This document shows positions 6,297-14,926 of a stretch of 64,000 bases of DNA, piece by piece. Origin of the DNA: Bianquea renquensis (GTDB taxonomy: Bacteria > Bacillota > Clostridia > Lachnospirales > Bianqueaceae); assembly GCF_014384895.1 (NCBI RefSeq), contig NZ_JACRSQ010000005.1, positions 1 to 64,000 of the forward strand. Reading direction: 5' to 3'. The notes beneath the pieces were generated by a model. That model worked only from the letters and a program-made list of their open reading frames with translations, was not told the DNA's origin and did not search any database. Within the stretch, counting starts at the first letter, position 1. Each line of letters opens with the position of its first letter. The translations under genes and the position numbers were made by a program.

Positions 6297-8822
6297 ATGG
6301 ATCACGGTTATACGGAATATATTGAAAAGAGTGACAGAATTCCCCGTTTGATTTCACATTTATTTGAAAAGATGCCAGCGATTGAGGCGGACAGGGCGGT
6401 CTTGATTACGCAATCATACAGAGAGACCGAGACAGAGCCGGTTATTATGCGCCGTGCAAAGGCATTCGAACATATTCTAAAGTATATTCCCATTGTGATT
6501 CGGCCGGAGGAATTGGTTGTAGGGAGCGCAACCATTGCTCCGAGAGGGTGTCAAGTATTTCCCGAGTTTTCTTTCGAGTGGCTGGAGAGTGAGTTCGATA
6601 CCATTGCCACGAGAGATGCGGATCCCTTCTCTATTTCGGAGGACACCAAGAGGTCGCTGCACGAGGTATTTCAGTATTGGAAGGGTAAGACCACCAGTGA
6701 GCTGGCCACTTCCTACATGGCACCGCAGACTTTGATCGCCATTGAACACAATATGTTTACCCCAGGAAATTATTTTTATAACGGAGTCGGGCATGTAACC
6801 GTCAGCTACGATAAGGTTTTGCGAATTGGCTACGAAGGCATCATCCAGGAAGCACAGGCGGCCCTGGATCAGATGTCCCTGGGGGATGCGGAGTATTCTA
6901 AAAAAAGTCAGTTTTTGCAGGCAGTGATGATCAGCTGTCAGGCAGCCATTCAGTATGCATATCGGTATTCGGAGCTTGCGGCCCGCGAGGCGGAGCAATG
7001 TACAGATTCAGTGCGCCGCGCTGAATTGATACAGATCTCTCAAAATTGTGCGAAGGTTCCCGCAAAGGGAGCGACTTCGTTCTATGAGGCATGCCAGTCC
7101 TTCTGGTTTGTCCAGATGCTGTTGCAGATCGAATCCAACGGTCACTCCATCTCTCCGGGACGCTTCGATCAATATATGTATCCGTACTACAAGAAAGATT
7201 TGGACAGCGGGCGGATCACGCGGGAGTTTGCCCAGGAGTTGATGGATTGTATCTGGGTTAAGCTTAATGATTTGAACAAGGCAAGAGATCACGCCTCGGC
7301 GGAAGGCTTTGCCGGCTACGGGATGTTCCAAAATTTGATTGCTGGCGGCCAGAATGGGGACGGGGAAGATGTGACAAATGATCTGTCCTTCATGTCGATT
7401 CAGGCCTGTATGCATGTCATGCTTCCGCAGCCTTCCTTTAGCGTCCGGGTCTGGAATAAGACGCCCCATGAGTTTTTGATGCGGGCTGCGGAGCTGACCC
7501 GGACAGGTATTGGACTTCCGGCATATTACAATGACGAAGTGATAATTCCGGCCTTGATGAACCGTGGGCTGACCCTGCAAGATGCCCGCGAGTACAATAT
7601 CATCGGATGCGTGGAGCCGCAGAAAGCCGGCAAAACAGAGGGCTGGCATGATGCCGCCTTCTACAATATGTGCCGTCCGCTGGAGCTAGTCTTTCACAAC
7701 GGAATGGATGAAGGCGTTAAAGTTGGCATTGATACCGGCAATGTGGAGGATATGGAGACTTTTGATGCGTTCTATGACGCCTATAAGAAGCAGAATCACT
7801 ATATGTTGAGTCTGATGGTCAATGCCGATAATGCCATTGATGTCGCCCACGCGGAGCGCTGCCCGCTTCCTTTCCTCTCCAGCATGGTGGAGGACTGCAT
7901 CGGGCGCGGCAAGAGTGTCCAGGAAGGCGGAGCCGTCTACAATTTCACCGGACCACAGGGCTTCGGCATCGCCAATATGACAGATTCTCTCTATGCCATC
8001 AAGACATTGGTCTACGATCAGAAGAAGGTCACCATGGCGGAGTACAAGGAGGCTATGGATCATAACTTCGGCAGACAGCTCTCTCCTGAGGATGCCGCGG
8101 AGATCACAAAGGCCTTAGCCAGGCGCCTTGTAGATCAGGAAGTGGAGGTCGATGAGGAGAGGATCCGGGAAATCTATCAGGTGGCCAAGGCCAATGGAGT
8201 TCCAGAGGAAAAACGCCTGAAATATGAGGCCTTGCGGGCTATGATTGAGGAAGTTCCAAAGTATGGAAATGATATTCCGGAGGTTGACCAATTTGCCAGG
8301 GATGTCGCGTATACATATACGAAACCTTTGGAACAATACCGAAATCCCAGAGGCGGCTGGTATCAGGCCGGTTTGTATCCAGTATCGGCCAATGTGCCGC
8401 TGGGCGCGCAGACCGGTGCGACGCCGGACGGCCGGTATGCCCATACACCGGTTGCAGACGGTGTGGGACCCGCTTCCGGTAGGGATGTACACGGCCCCAC
8501 AGCGGCGGCGAATTCTGTCGCGGCATTGGATCACGCCATCGCCTCCAACGGCACGCTGTTTAACCAGAAATTCCATCCGTCCGCTCTGGAGGGCACGGAA
8601 GGATTGTCAAAGTTTGTAGCTCTGATACGCGGATATTTCGATCAAAAGGGTATGCATATGCAGTTTAATGTCGTTCGCAGGGAAACCCTTTTGGATGCGC
8701 AGGCGCACCCGGAGAACTATAAGACGCTAGTTGTTCGGGTAGCTGGTTACAGCGCCTTATTTACAACGCTGTCAAAATCATTGCAGGATGATATCATCCG
8801 CCGCACGGAACAGGGAATTTAA
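6297..8822 (+). CDS. Glycyl radical enzyme, glycerol/1,2-propanediol dehydratase type
   Basis: 841 residues. The C-terminal RVAGYS motif (residues 814-819) carries the glycyl radical. GCVEPQ gives the thiyl cysteine and general-base glutamate, and GKTEGWHD follows with an aspartate 14 residues after the cysteine, the spacing found in B12-independent glycerol dehydratase. ESNGHSISPGRFDQYMYP also matches that group. Predicted reaction: radical dehydration of glycerol or 1,2-propanediol to the aldehyde, oxygen-sensitive. I use the ATG at 6297 because GGAGG lies 5 bases before it; an ATG at 6285 overlaps that site. Exact substrate is inferred; other diol-like substrates are possible. Followed by its activase and two microcompartment-type genes. 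Confidence 0.88.
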   Translation: MDHGYTEYIEKSDRIPRLISHLFEKMPAIEADRAVLITQSYRETETEPVIMRRAKAFEHILKYIPIVIRPEELVVGSATIAPRGCQVFPEFSFEWLESEFDTIATRDADPFSISEDTKRSLHEVFQYWKGKTTSELATSYMAPQTLIAIEHNMFTPGNYFYNGVGHVTVSYDKVLRIGYEGIIQEAQAALDQMSLGDAEYSKKSQFLQAVMISCQAAIQYAYRYSELAAREAEQCTDSVRRAELIQISQNCAKVPAKGATSFYEACQSFWFVQMLLQIESNGHSISPGRFDQYMYPYYKKDLDSGRITREFAQELMDCIWVKLNDLNKARDHASAEGFAGYGMFQNLIAGGQNGDGEDVTNDLSFMSIQACMHVMLPQPSFSVRVWNKTPHEFLMRAAELTRTGIGLPAYYNDEVIIPALMNRGLTLQDAREYNIIGCVEPQKAGKTEGWHDAAFYNMCRPLELVFHNGMDEGVKVGIDTGNVEDMETFDAFYDAYKKQNHYMLSLMVNADNAIDVAHAERCPLPFLSSMVEDCIGRGKSVQEGGAVYNFTGPQGFGIANMTDSLYAIKTLVYDQKKVTMAEYKEAMDHNFGRQLSPEDAAEITKALARRLVDQEVEVDEERIREIYQVAKANGVPEEKRLKYEALRAMIEEVPKYGNDIPEVDQFARDVAYTYTKPLEQYRNPRGGWYQAGLYPVSANVPLGAQTGATPDGRYAHTPVADGVGPASGRDVHGPTAAANSVAALDHAIASNGTLFNQKFHPSALEGTEGLSKFVALIRGYFDQKGMHMQFNVVRRETLLDAQAHPENYKTLVVRVAGYSALFTTLSKSLQDDIIRRTEQGI

Positions 8823-8833
8823 GAGGGACAAAG

Positions 8834-9628
8834 ATGGAAACGTATTGGCAGGAACAGGGAAGAATTTTCGACATCCAGAAATATTCCATCCACGATGGAC
8901 TGGGGATCCGCACAATCGTCTTTCTCAAGGGGTGTCCGCTGCGCTGCCGCTGGTGCTGCAATCCGGAATCACAGGACTACGCGGTTCAGACAATGCGTCT
9001 GCCGGGGCAAGCAGCCAAGAGCGTAGGACGTGATGTAACGGTCCAGGAGGTTATGGAGGAGGTCATGAAGGATCGCCCTTATTATACACGCTCCAATGGC
9101 GGCCTTACCTTATCCGGTGGAGAGTGTCTGATGCAGCCAGATTTTTCAGCTGCGCTGTTGCGGGCGGCGCATGCGCAGGGGATTAATACGGCCATAGAAA
9201 CCACAGCCTTTGCCCCTTATGAAACGATGGAGAAGCTGCTTCCATACCTAGACTATTGCCTGATGGATATTAAGCACATGGACAGTGGGAAGCATCGGGA
9301 ATTTACCGGGCAGCCCAACGAGAGAATATTGGAAAATGCGTTTCGGGTGGCATCCTCAACCAATGTAAAGCTGAGTATCCGCGTGCCGGTTGTGCCCCCC
9401 TTTAACGGGACGGTGGAGGAGATAACAGAGATCGCGCGGTTTGCGGAGCGCTTGCCCGGTGTAAGAGAGCTCCACCTGCTTCCGTATCATCGGCTCGGGC
9501 AAGACAAATATGCGGGCCTGGGCCGTACCTATGCGCTGGAACAGCTGGAACCCCCTACCCAGGGCATGATGCAGAAGTTGCTCGAGGCAGCGCAGCAGTT
9601 CAATCTAGAATGTCAAATCGGTGGATGA
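8834..9628 (+). CDS. Glycyl radical enzyme activating enzyme (radical SAM), short form
   Basis: 264 residues. CPLRCRWC is the C-x3-C-x2-C motif for the SAM-binding [4Fe-4S] cluster, and LTLSGGE follows. It would abstract a hydrogen from the glycine of the upstream enzyme using S-adenosylmethionine. Activases of diol dehydratases usually carry a ferredoxin-like insert with extra cysteine clusters right after the first motif and are near 300 residues; here only about 30 residues without cysteines lie between CNPES and the DVTVQEVMEEV helix. So it has one cluster, like pyruvate formate-lyase activase. It starts 11 bases after the dehydratase stop. Confidence 0.87.
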   Translation: METYWQEQGRIFDIQKYSIHDGLGIRTIVFLKGCPLRCRWCCNPESQDYAVQTMRLPGQAAKSVGRDVTVQEVMEEVMKDRPYYTRSNGGLTLSGGECLMQPDFSAALLRAAHAQGINTAIETTAFAPYETMEKLLPYLDYCLMDIKHMDSGKHREFTGQPNERILENAFRVASSTNVKLSIRVPVVPPFNGTVEEITEIARFAERLPGVRELHLLPYHRLGQDKYAGLGRTYALEQLEPPTQGMMQKLLEAAQQFNLECQIGG

Positions 9629-9644
9629 GTGAGGGAGAGTCACA

Positions 9645-10022
9645 ATGAGTATCTTCAATGAGGTCCGTCAGGACGAAAAGCTGAGGATCGTCCAGGAACT
9701 GGTCCCTGGCAAGCAGATTACCTTGGCGCATATTATTGCAGCCCCAGATGCCATTTTATATCAAAAGCTGGGCCTTGATCCGGCAGTTGATTATGCAAGG
9801 GCGGCCATCGGAATCGTGACCATGAGTCCGGCGGAAACCGCCATCATCGCCGGCGATATTGCAGTGAAGGCATCCAACGCGGAGCTCGGTTTTTTGGACC
9901 GCTTCAGTGGGACTTTGATCATTACAGGGAGAATCTCAGATGTGGAGGCATCTTTGAATGCGGTCATCGACTATACGCGGGAAAAGCTTGGCTTTGTTGT
10001 CTGTGACGTGACTAAGACGTGA
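9645..10022 (+). CDS. Bacterial microcompartment shell protein, EutS/PduU type
   Basis: 125 residues with the signature run of EutS/PduU shell hexamers: ELVPGKQITLAHIIA near the N-terminus, then IGIVTMSPAETAIIAGDIA and LGFLDRFSGTLIITG. These are circularly permuted BMC-domain proteins forming minor hexamers of a shell. An N-terminal extension of about 14 residues precedes the core. It sits in the dehydratase operon, so the dehydratase may be packaged, yet no standard BMC-H or BMC-P shell gene is in the window. Confidence 0.88.
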   Translation: MSIFNEVRQDEKLRIVQELVPGKQITLAHIIAAPDAILYQKLGLDPAVDYARAAIGIVTMSPAETAIIAGDIAVKASNAELGFLDRFSGTLIITGRISDVEASLNAVIDYTREKLGFVVCDVTKT

Positions 10023-10023
10023 T

Positions 10024-10464
10024 ATGAAGCGAATTCTATTTATGGGCCGCAGCGAATGCGGTAAAACCACACTGACACAGGCCATGCGGGGCGAGGTGGT
10101 TCACTATCAGAAGACGCAGTATGTAAACGTTCACGATGTAGTCATTGACACGCCGGGAGAGTATGCGGAGAATAAAAGTCTAGCGGCGGCGCTGGCCCTT
10201 TATTCCTATGAGGCTGACGTGGTGGGACTTCTAGTCAGCGCCATCGAGCCCTATTCTCTGTATCCGCCCAATATAACGTGTCTGGTCAACCGGGATGTGA
10301 TCGGCATTGTGACAAAGATTGACCATCCCAATGCGAATCCCAAAATGGCAGCCAGCTGGCTCCGCAATTCCGGATGTACCGCGATCTTTTACGTCAACTC
10401 CAAAACGGGTGAGGGTGTCCAGGAAATTCTGGACTATTTAAAAGAAGAGGGGGATGCTCCATGA
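10024..10464 (+). CDS. EutP/PduV-family GTPase
   Basis: 146 residues: P-loop GRSECGKTT, DTPGEYAENK for the G3 region and TKID for G4, the pattern of the small EutP/PduV proteins that accompany ethanolamine and propanediol microcompartments. PduV has been tied to compartment positioning and EutP to acetate kinase activity; which applies here is open. It begins one base after the shell gene stop with no good ribosome binding site, so it is probably translationally coupled. Last gene of the operon. Confidence 0.85.
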   Translation: MKRILFMGRSECGKTTLTQAMRGEVVHYQKTQYVNVHDVVIDTPGEYAENKSLAAALALYSYEADVVGLLVSAIEPYSLYPPNITCLVNRDVIGIVTKIDHPNANPKMAASWLRNSGCTAIFYVNSKTGEGVQEILDYLKEEGDAP

Positions 10465-10525
10465 GCCATCCGCCTCCCCCTACAATCTGTTCTGATCACA
10501 GGTGCGAAAAGAGTCAGCCTTATGA

Positions 10526-10555
10526 TTGACAAGTACCCGTAAAATATGGTACAAT
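10526..10555 (+). promoter_or_regulatory. Promoter of the SCIFF locus
   Basis: TTGACA, 18-bp spacer, TACAAT. Start site near 10562, with GGGAGG of the SCIFF gene 13 bases further on. Confidence 0.8.
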
Positions 10556-10587
10556 GAGGCGATTCCATTGGAAGGGAGGCATTATGA

Positions 10588-10755
10588 ATGAAGCGAGTTA
10601 AGACAGTAAATGGTTCGACGCTGAAGCAGAGTCTGAAACGGGGCGGCTGCGGCGAATGCCAGACCTCTTGCCAGTCCGCGTGCAAGACTTCCTGTACCGT
10701 AGGAAATCAGACCTGTGAAAGTATCAAGCTGACAGGCGGAACTGTTCGGAAATAA
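10588..10755 (+). CDS. scfA: SCIFF precursor peptide (six cysteines in forty-five)
   Basis: 55 residues. The core CGECQTSCQSACKTSC and a sixth cysteine in GNQTCES are hallmark SCIFF features; cysteines are at 21, 24, 28, 32, 36 and 43. The peptide is a ribosomally made precursor whose cysteines are cross-linked by a radical SAM maturase into thioethers; its final role in Clostridia is unknown. It has about 12 residues after the last cysteine (ending GTVRK), whereas the SCIFF peptides I recall end soon after it. GGAGG lies 9 bases before the ATG. An overlapping ATG at 10584 opens only a 5-codon frame. Promoter upstream, hairpin and maturase gene downstream. Confidence 0.93.
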   Translation: MKRVKTVNGSTLKQSLKRGGCGECQTSCQSACKTSCTVGNQTCESIKLTGGTVRK

Positions 10756-10778
10756 GCAGCGGATGTATGAAAGACCTT

Positions 10779-10803
10779 TAAGCAGTGGCTTTGCCGCTGC
10801 TTA
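10779..10803 (+). terminator. Hairpin between SCIFF and its maturase
   Basis: TAAGCAGTGGC and GCCGCTGCTTA form an 11-bp stem (one G-T pair) with a 3-nt loop and a short T stretch. It probably ends most transcripts after the peptide gene and lets some through to the maturase, giving excess precursor. Confidence 0.6.
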
Positions 10804-10858
10804 TTTGCGGATTATAGAGCTTTTTCTATAGAAAGATTTTCCTAGGAGGAACGAAAGG

Positions 10859-12229
10859 TTGATTCATCAATTTAAACAGAACGGTGTGAATGTTGTGCTG
10901 GATGTGTACAGTGGAGCCGTTCACACTGTGGACGATGTCGTATACGATGTGGTATCGGAGATTGACCGAGTCGGGTGGGAAGTGGCTAAGAAGGATTCCT
11001 TCGCCTGTTTATCCAGCCTGGACAATACATATTCCCGTCAGGATATCCAGGAGGCGATGGACGATGTGACAGAGCTGGTCGAGGAGGGAATGTTATTTTC
11101 CAGCGATCCCTACGTGGATATGGCGCCGGCGATTGGAAACAAGGAAACGGTTGTCAAGGCTTTATGTCTCCATGTAGCACACGACTGCAACCTTAAATGC
11201 CGCTATTGCTTCGCGGAAGAGGGCGAGTATCATGGGAAGAGGGCCCTGATGAGTGCGGAGGTTGGCCGGCAGGCGCTGGAATTCCTTGTCGCGAATTCGG
11301 GGAAGCGCCGGAATCTGGAGGTCGATTTTTTTGGCGGAGAGCCTTTGATGAACTGGGATGTGGTCAGGGAGCTAGTTGCCTATGGGAGAGAACTGGAACA
11401 GAGCCATCACAAGAAATTCCGCTTTACCCTGACGACAAACGGCATTCTGCTCAATGATGAAATCATGGACTATCTCAACGCGAATATGGACAATGTGGTG
11501 TTGTCGATAGACGGCAGACAGGAGGTCCATGACCGGATGCGCCCCACGCCCAATGGGAAAGGCAGCTACGATTTGATTCTCGATAAGTTCAAGAGGATGG
11601 CCGAGCTGAGAGGACAGACACGATATTATGTCCGGGGTACCTTCACCCGCGAAAATTTAGATTTTGCCAAGGATGTGCTGCATCTGGCCGACGAAGGATT
11701 TCAGCAGATTTCCATTGAGCCGGTGGTGGCCGGGGACAAGGAAACCTATGCCCTTCGAGAAGAGGATTTGCCGAAACTCGAGGAGCAATATGAGTTGCTG
11801 GCCAGGGAGATGCTGGCGAGAGAAGCGCGAGGCGATGGGTTCACCTTTTTCCACTTTATGATGGATTTGAGTCAGGGACCCTGTATCGTCAAGCGGCTCA
11901 GTGGCTGTGGATCCGGCTGTGAATACTTAGCGGTTCACCCCAGCGGGGATCTGTATCCATGCCATCAGTTTGTCGGGCAGGAGGAGTTCCGGATGGGCAG
12001 CGTGCTGGAGGGAGTGACGCGGAGAGATCTGCTGGACCGCTTCAAGGGCGTGAATGTGTACTCAAAGCCGGGATGTCAGGATTGCTGGGCCAAATTTTAC
12101 TGTAGCGGCGGTTGCGCCGCCAATGCATGGCAATTTGCCCATGACTTGCACGGAAACTATGAGCTGAGCTGCCATCTTGAGCGCAAGCGGCTGGAGTGTG
12201 CGCTGATGATGCAGTGTTATCGCGCCTAG
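10859..12229 (+). CDS. scfB: SCIFF maturase, radical SAM/SPASM thioether-forming enzyme
   Basis: 456 residues. CNLKCRYC is the radical SAM cluster motif near residue 105; an N-terminal region of about 90 residues would bind the peptide leader (RRE-like). The C-terminal SPASM part is rich in cysteines (SGCGSGCEY, YPCHQF, GCQDCWAKFYCSGGC, SCHLER) for two auxiliary [4Fe-4S] clusters. It would form sulfur to alpha-carbon thioether links in the SCIFF peptide 103 bases upstream, as shown for CteB and Tte1186. The start is TTG with AGGAGG 9 bases before it. Confidence 0.92.
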   Translation: MIHQFKQNGVNVVLDVYSGAVHTVDDVVYDVVSEIDRVGWEVAKKDSFACLSSLDNTYSRQDIQEAMDDVTELVEEGMLFSSDPYVDMAPAIGNKETVVKALCLHVAHDCNLKCRYCFAEEGEYHGKRALMSAEVGRQALEFLVANSGKRRNLEVDFFGGEPLMNWDVVRELVAYGRELEQSHHKKFRFTLTTNGILLNDEIMDYLNANMDNVVLSIDGRQEVHDRMRPTPNGKGSYDLILDKFKRMAELRGQTRYYVRGTFTRENLDFAKDVLHLADEGFQQISIEPVVAGDKETYALREEDLPKLEEQYELLAREMLAREARGDGFTFFHFMMDLSQGPCIVKRLSGCGSGCEYLAVHPSGDLYPCHQFVGQEEFRMGSVLEGVTRRDLLDRFKGVNVYSKPGCQDCWAKFYCSGGCAANAWQFAHDLHGNYELSCHLERKRLECALMMQCYRA

Positions 12230-12286
12230 AGAGGTGTCCGCCGTAATACAAAAAGGTGGCAATTTTGGAAAGATTCTCGACAAAGG

Positions 12287-12316
12287 TTGACAATATTAGG
12301 TCACAGAGTCTATAAT
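12287..12316 (+). promoter_or_regulatory. Promoter of secD-secF
   Basis: TTGACA, 18-bp spacer, perfect TATAAT; start site about 37 bases before secD. Confidence 0.85.
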
Positions 12317-12359
12317 AAATAAATCAGTATGACCTAAAAATGAGGAGGAGCTTAAGAGG

Positions 12360-13841
12360 ATGAAGAGTCTTAAGAATGTTTTTATCTTGCTGCTTACCTT
12401 GCTCATCATCGCCGGGTCCGCCATCGTTACGTTTGTGGGTATTGGTGGCCGGGGCGGAGATTATAGCGACCGATTTGGAGTTCTAAACATTAAGCTGGGC
12501 CTTGATCTGGCCGGGGGTGTCAGCATTACCTATCAGGCGGAGGAGGGGAGCAATCCCTCATCGAGTCAGATGGAAGGAGCACTGGCGGTTATTCAGAATC
12601 GACTGGACTCCAAGGGATATACGGAGGCGCAGGCGTATCTGGATGGAACGGACCGAATCCGGGTGGAGATTCCGGGTGTGAAGGATGCCAACGCAGCGGT
12701 TGAGGATATCGGGAAGACCGCGATGCTGACCTTTGTCGGTTTTGATTGGGATGATATTAAGAATAGCAGCATCATGGACAAGTACTATGACTTATACGTG
12801 CAGGATGCCATCGCTGCGCTGAAAGAACAGGATGGGGAGGACGCGGAGTACAGCGAGTCGGAGCTGCTGACCGAGGCTAAGACCTATCTTCCCCAGCAAG
12901 CGTATTATACAGTCATGACCTATCCTGAGATCTTGACGGATGCTCTGGAGGCAGGCCTGGCGGAGGAAGTCCTGACAGGGTCCGATGTGGCTGATGCCAG
13001 CTATCAGCGGGGTCAGCTATCTCAGAATAGCGCGGTACAGTCCTATGTCAAGTTGGAACTGAATGCGGAGGGCAGGGAGAAGTTTGCGGAGGCGACGGAA
13101 AAATATGAGGGCAAGTACATTGCAATTCGATTAGATGAAACCGTCTGCAGCATGCCCACCGTCAATTCTGTTATCACCGACGGCGTCGCGCAGATCACAG
13201 GCATGTCCGGCGAAGAGGAAGCGAAGAGCTTGGCTGCTGATATCCGCGGCGGTGCCTTGCCAGTGCGGCTGGTGGATATTGAGCACAATAGCGTAGGCGC
13301 TACGCTTGGACAGGATGCCATGCAGACCAGCGTGACGGCGGCCATCATCGGTTTTATTCTGATTTTGATCTTCATGATCGTCTATTATCGGATCCCAGGA
13401 GTGGCGGCATCCATCGCGCTGCTCTTCTATATCACGCTGGAATTGTTCTTCATCAACCTGCTGGATATTACACTGACTCTGCCGGGGATTGCGGGTATCA
13501 TTCTCTCTATCGGAATGGCCGTGGACGCCAATGTTATTATCTTCGCCCGTATCAATGAAGAACTGCGGGGGGGCCGCGGGCTCCTGGTGTCCATCGAGTC
13601 CGGATTCAAAAAGGCATTGTCAGCGATTCTGGATGGCAACGTGACCACCTTGATTGCAGCGGCGGTCCTATGGTTCCTGGGAAGCGGTACGATCAAGGGG
13701 TTTGCCCAGACTCTTGCCCTAGGGATCGTGATCTCCATGTTTACAGCGCTGGTTGTCACTCGCCTGTTGATCCAGCAGTGTGTGGCTTTGATCTCGAAGA
13801 ATCCAAAGCTGTATCGCTCGATACACGTTAAGAAAGCCTGA
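12360..13841 (+). CDS. secD: Protein translocase subunit SecD
   Basis: 493 residues. An N-terminal membrane helix is followed by LGLDLAGGVSITYQ (the D1 motif of SecD), a long extracytoplasmic domain including an acidic insertion near residues 140-230, then five membrane helices from about residue 315 with GMAVDANVIIFARINEEL. SecD works with SecF and YajC beside SecYEG to pull translocated proteins out, using the proton gradient. GAGGAGG is 10 bases before the ATG. It is followed by secF after 13 bases. Confidence 0.96.
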   Translation: MKSLKNVFILLLTLLIIAGSAIVTFVGIGGRGGDYSDRFGVLNIKLGLDLAGGVSITYQAEEGSNPSSSQMEGALAVIQNRLDSKGYTEAQAYLDGTDRIRVEIPGVKDANAAVEDIGKTAMLTFVGFDWDDIKNSSIMDKYYDLYVQDAIAALKEQDGEDAEYSESELLTEAKTYLPQQAYYTVMTYPEILTDALEAGLAEEVLTGSDVADASYQRGQLSQNSAVQSYVKLELNAEGREKFAEATEKYEGKYIAIRLDETVCSMPTVNSVITDGVAQITGMSGEEEAKSLAADIRGGALPVRLVDIEHNSVGATLGQDAMQTSVTAAIIGFILILIFMIVYYRIPGVAASIALLFYITLELFFINLLDITLTLPGIAGIILSIGMAVDANVIIFARINEELRGGRGLLVSIESGFKKALSAILDGNVTTLIAAAVLWFLGSGTIKGFAQTLALGIVISMFTALVVTRLLIQQCVALISKNPKLYRSIHVKKA

Positions 13842-13854
13842 GGAGGTGGGAACG

Positions 13855-14781
13855 ATGAAAATAATTGAACGCACGAAAATCTGGTATACGATTTCCATCG
13901 CCATTATCCTGGTAGGCGCTGCATTTTTAATCTTCCGCGGTATGAACTTCGACATAGAGTTTGCCGGAGGAACCATGGTGCAGATCGATATTGGACAAGA
14001 GTTTGACGCCCGCGGGGATATTGAACCCATCGTTCGGGAGATTACCGGTGATACCAACCCGCAGGTTCAGAAGGTAAGCGGTACAGGCGGCGCGACACAG
14101 GTTTCCATCAAGGTCAAAGAGATTACAACAGAGCAGATCGAGCAGCTGTACACTGCTATTGCGGAGAAATATGGCCTGGATACGGTAGACAATGCGAACT
14201 TGATCAGTCATTCCAGTATCAGCCCGACAGTCAGCGGGGAGATGCAGAGGACAGCGGTGGTCGCCACCAGCGTGGCGGCGCTGTTAATGCTTCTCTATAT
14301 CACGTTCCGGTTTAAAGATTGGAGGTTCGGACTCAGCTCTATCATTGCGCTGCTCCATGACGTCCTGATCGTGATTGCCATGTATGCCATCTTCCAGATT
14401 CCAGTCAATAATACGTTCATCGCTGCAATTCTGACCATCGTTGGATATTCCATCAACAATACCATCGTTGTATTCGATCGAATCCGCGAAAATACCCGGC
14501 TGTACCGGCAGGACCAGCTGGATCAACTGTGCGATGACAGCATCATGCAGACGTTGAGCCGGTCCATCAACACCTCCCTGACGACTATCGTCATGGTTCT
14601 CGTGTTGTTTATCCTCGGCGTCCAGTCTGTTCGCTGGTTTGCATTTCCCCTTTTAGTCGGATTTCTGGCTGGAACCTACTCGTCAATCTTCATTGCAAGC
14701 CCCACCTGGGTTTTGTTGAAAGGAATTGGAAGGAAAGGGAAGAAGGGCGGCCAAGCTGTGAAACGAGTGAAACACGCGTAG
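13855..14781 (+). CDS. secF: Protein translocase subunit SecF
   Basis: 308 residues. FDIEFAGGTMVQID matches the SecF N-terminal motif, followed by a periplasmic-type domain and five more membrane helices with GYSINNTIVVFDRIREN, the conserved SecF signature in helix 4-5. The ATG at 13855 has GAGGAGG 8 bases before it; a GTG at 13846 is too near that site. Forms the SecDF complex with the preceding gene. A strong terminator follows. Confidence 0.96.
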   Translation: MKIIERTKIWYTISIAIILVGAAFLIFRGMNFDIEFAGGTMVQIDIGQEFDARGDIEPIVREITGDTNPQVQKVSGTGGATQVSIKVKEITTEQIEQLYTAIAEKYGLDTVDNANLISHSSISPTVSGEMQRTAVVATSVAALLMLLYITFRFKDWRFGLSSIIALLHDVLIVIAMYAIFQIPVNNTFIAAILTIVGYSINNTIVVFDRIRENTRLYRQDQLDQLCDDSIMQTLSRSINTSLTTIVMVLVLFILGVQSVRWFAFPLLVGFLAGTYSSIFIASPTWVLLKGIGRKGKKGGQAVKRVKHA

Positions 14782-14801
14782 GAAATATACAAAATGCGCC
14801 T

Positions 14802-14838
14802 CGTCAGGTTTGGAGGAATCCAGACCTGACGTTTTCTT
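14802..14838 (+). terminator. Intrinsic terminator after secF
   Basis: A 12-bp stem (14802-14813 with 14820-14831, one G-T pair) followed by TTTTCTT. It ends only 8 bases before the structured recJ leader, and no clear promoter is visible between, so recJ may depend on read-through or an unrecognised promoter. Confidence 0.8.
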
Positions 14839-14845
14839 GTGGGGT

Positions 14846-14913
14846 GTGCGATTTGTGCCGGAGCGTCACAAATCGCACAGGCGGCAGAATTCGCCCCGTC
14901 GCTAGCGCTCCGG
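14846..14913 (+). promoter_or_regulatory. Hairpin plus pseudoknot leader before recJ (copy A)
   Basis: GTGCGATTTGTG and CACAAATCGCAC form a perfect 12-bp hairpin (14846-14857 with 14867-14878). Its loop CCGGAGCG (14858-14865) is exactly complementary to CGCTCCGG at 14906-14913, which would close an H-type pseudoknot 3 bases before the ribosome binding site GGAG. A small GGCG/CGCC hairpin lies between. The same architecture, with compensating changes, recurs at 55966-56056. Confidence 0.6.
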
Positions 14914-14926
14914 AATGGAGATTGAT

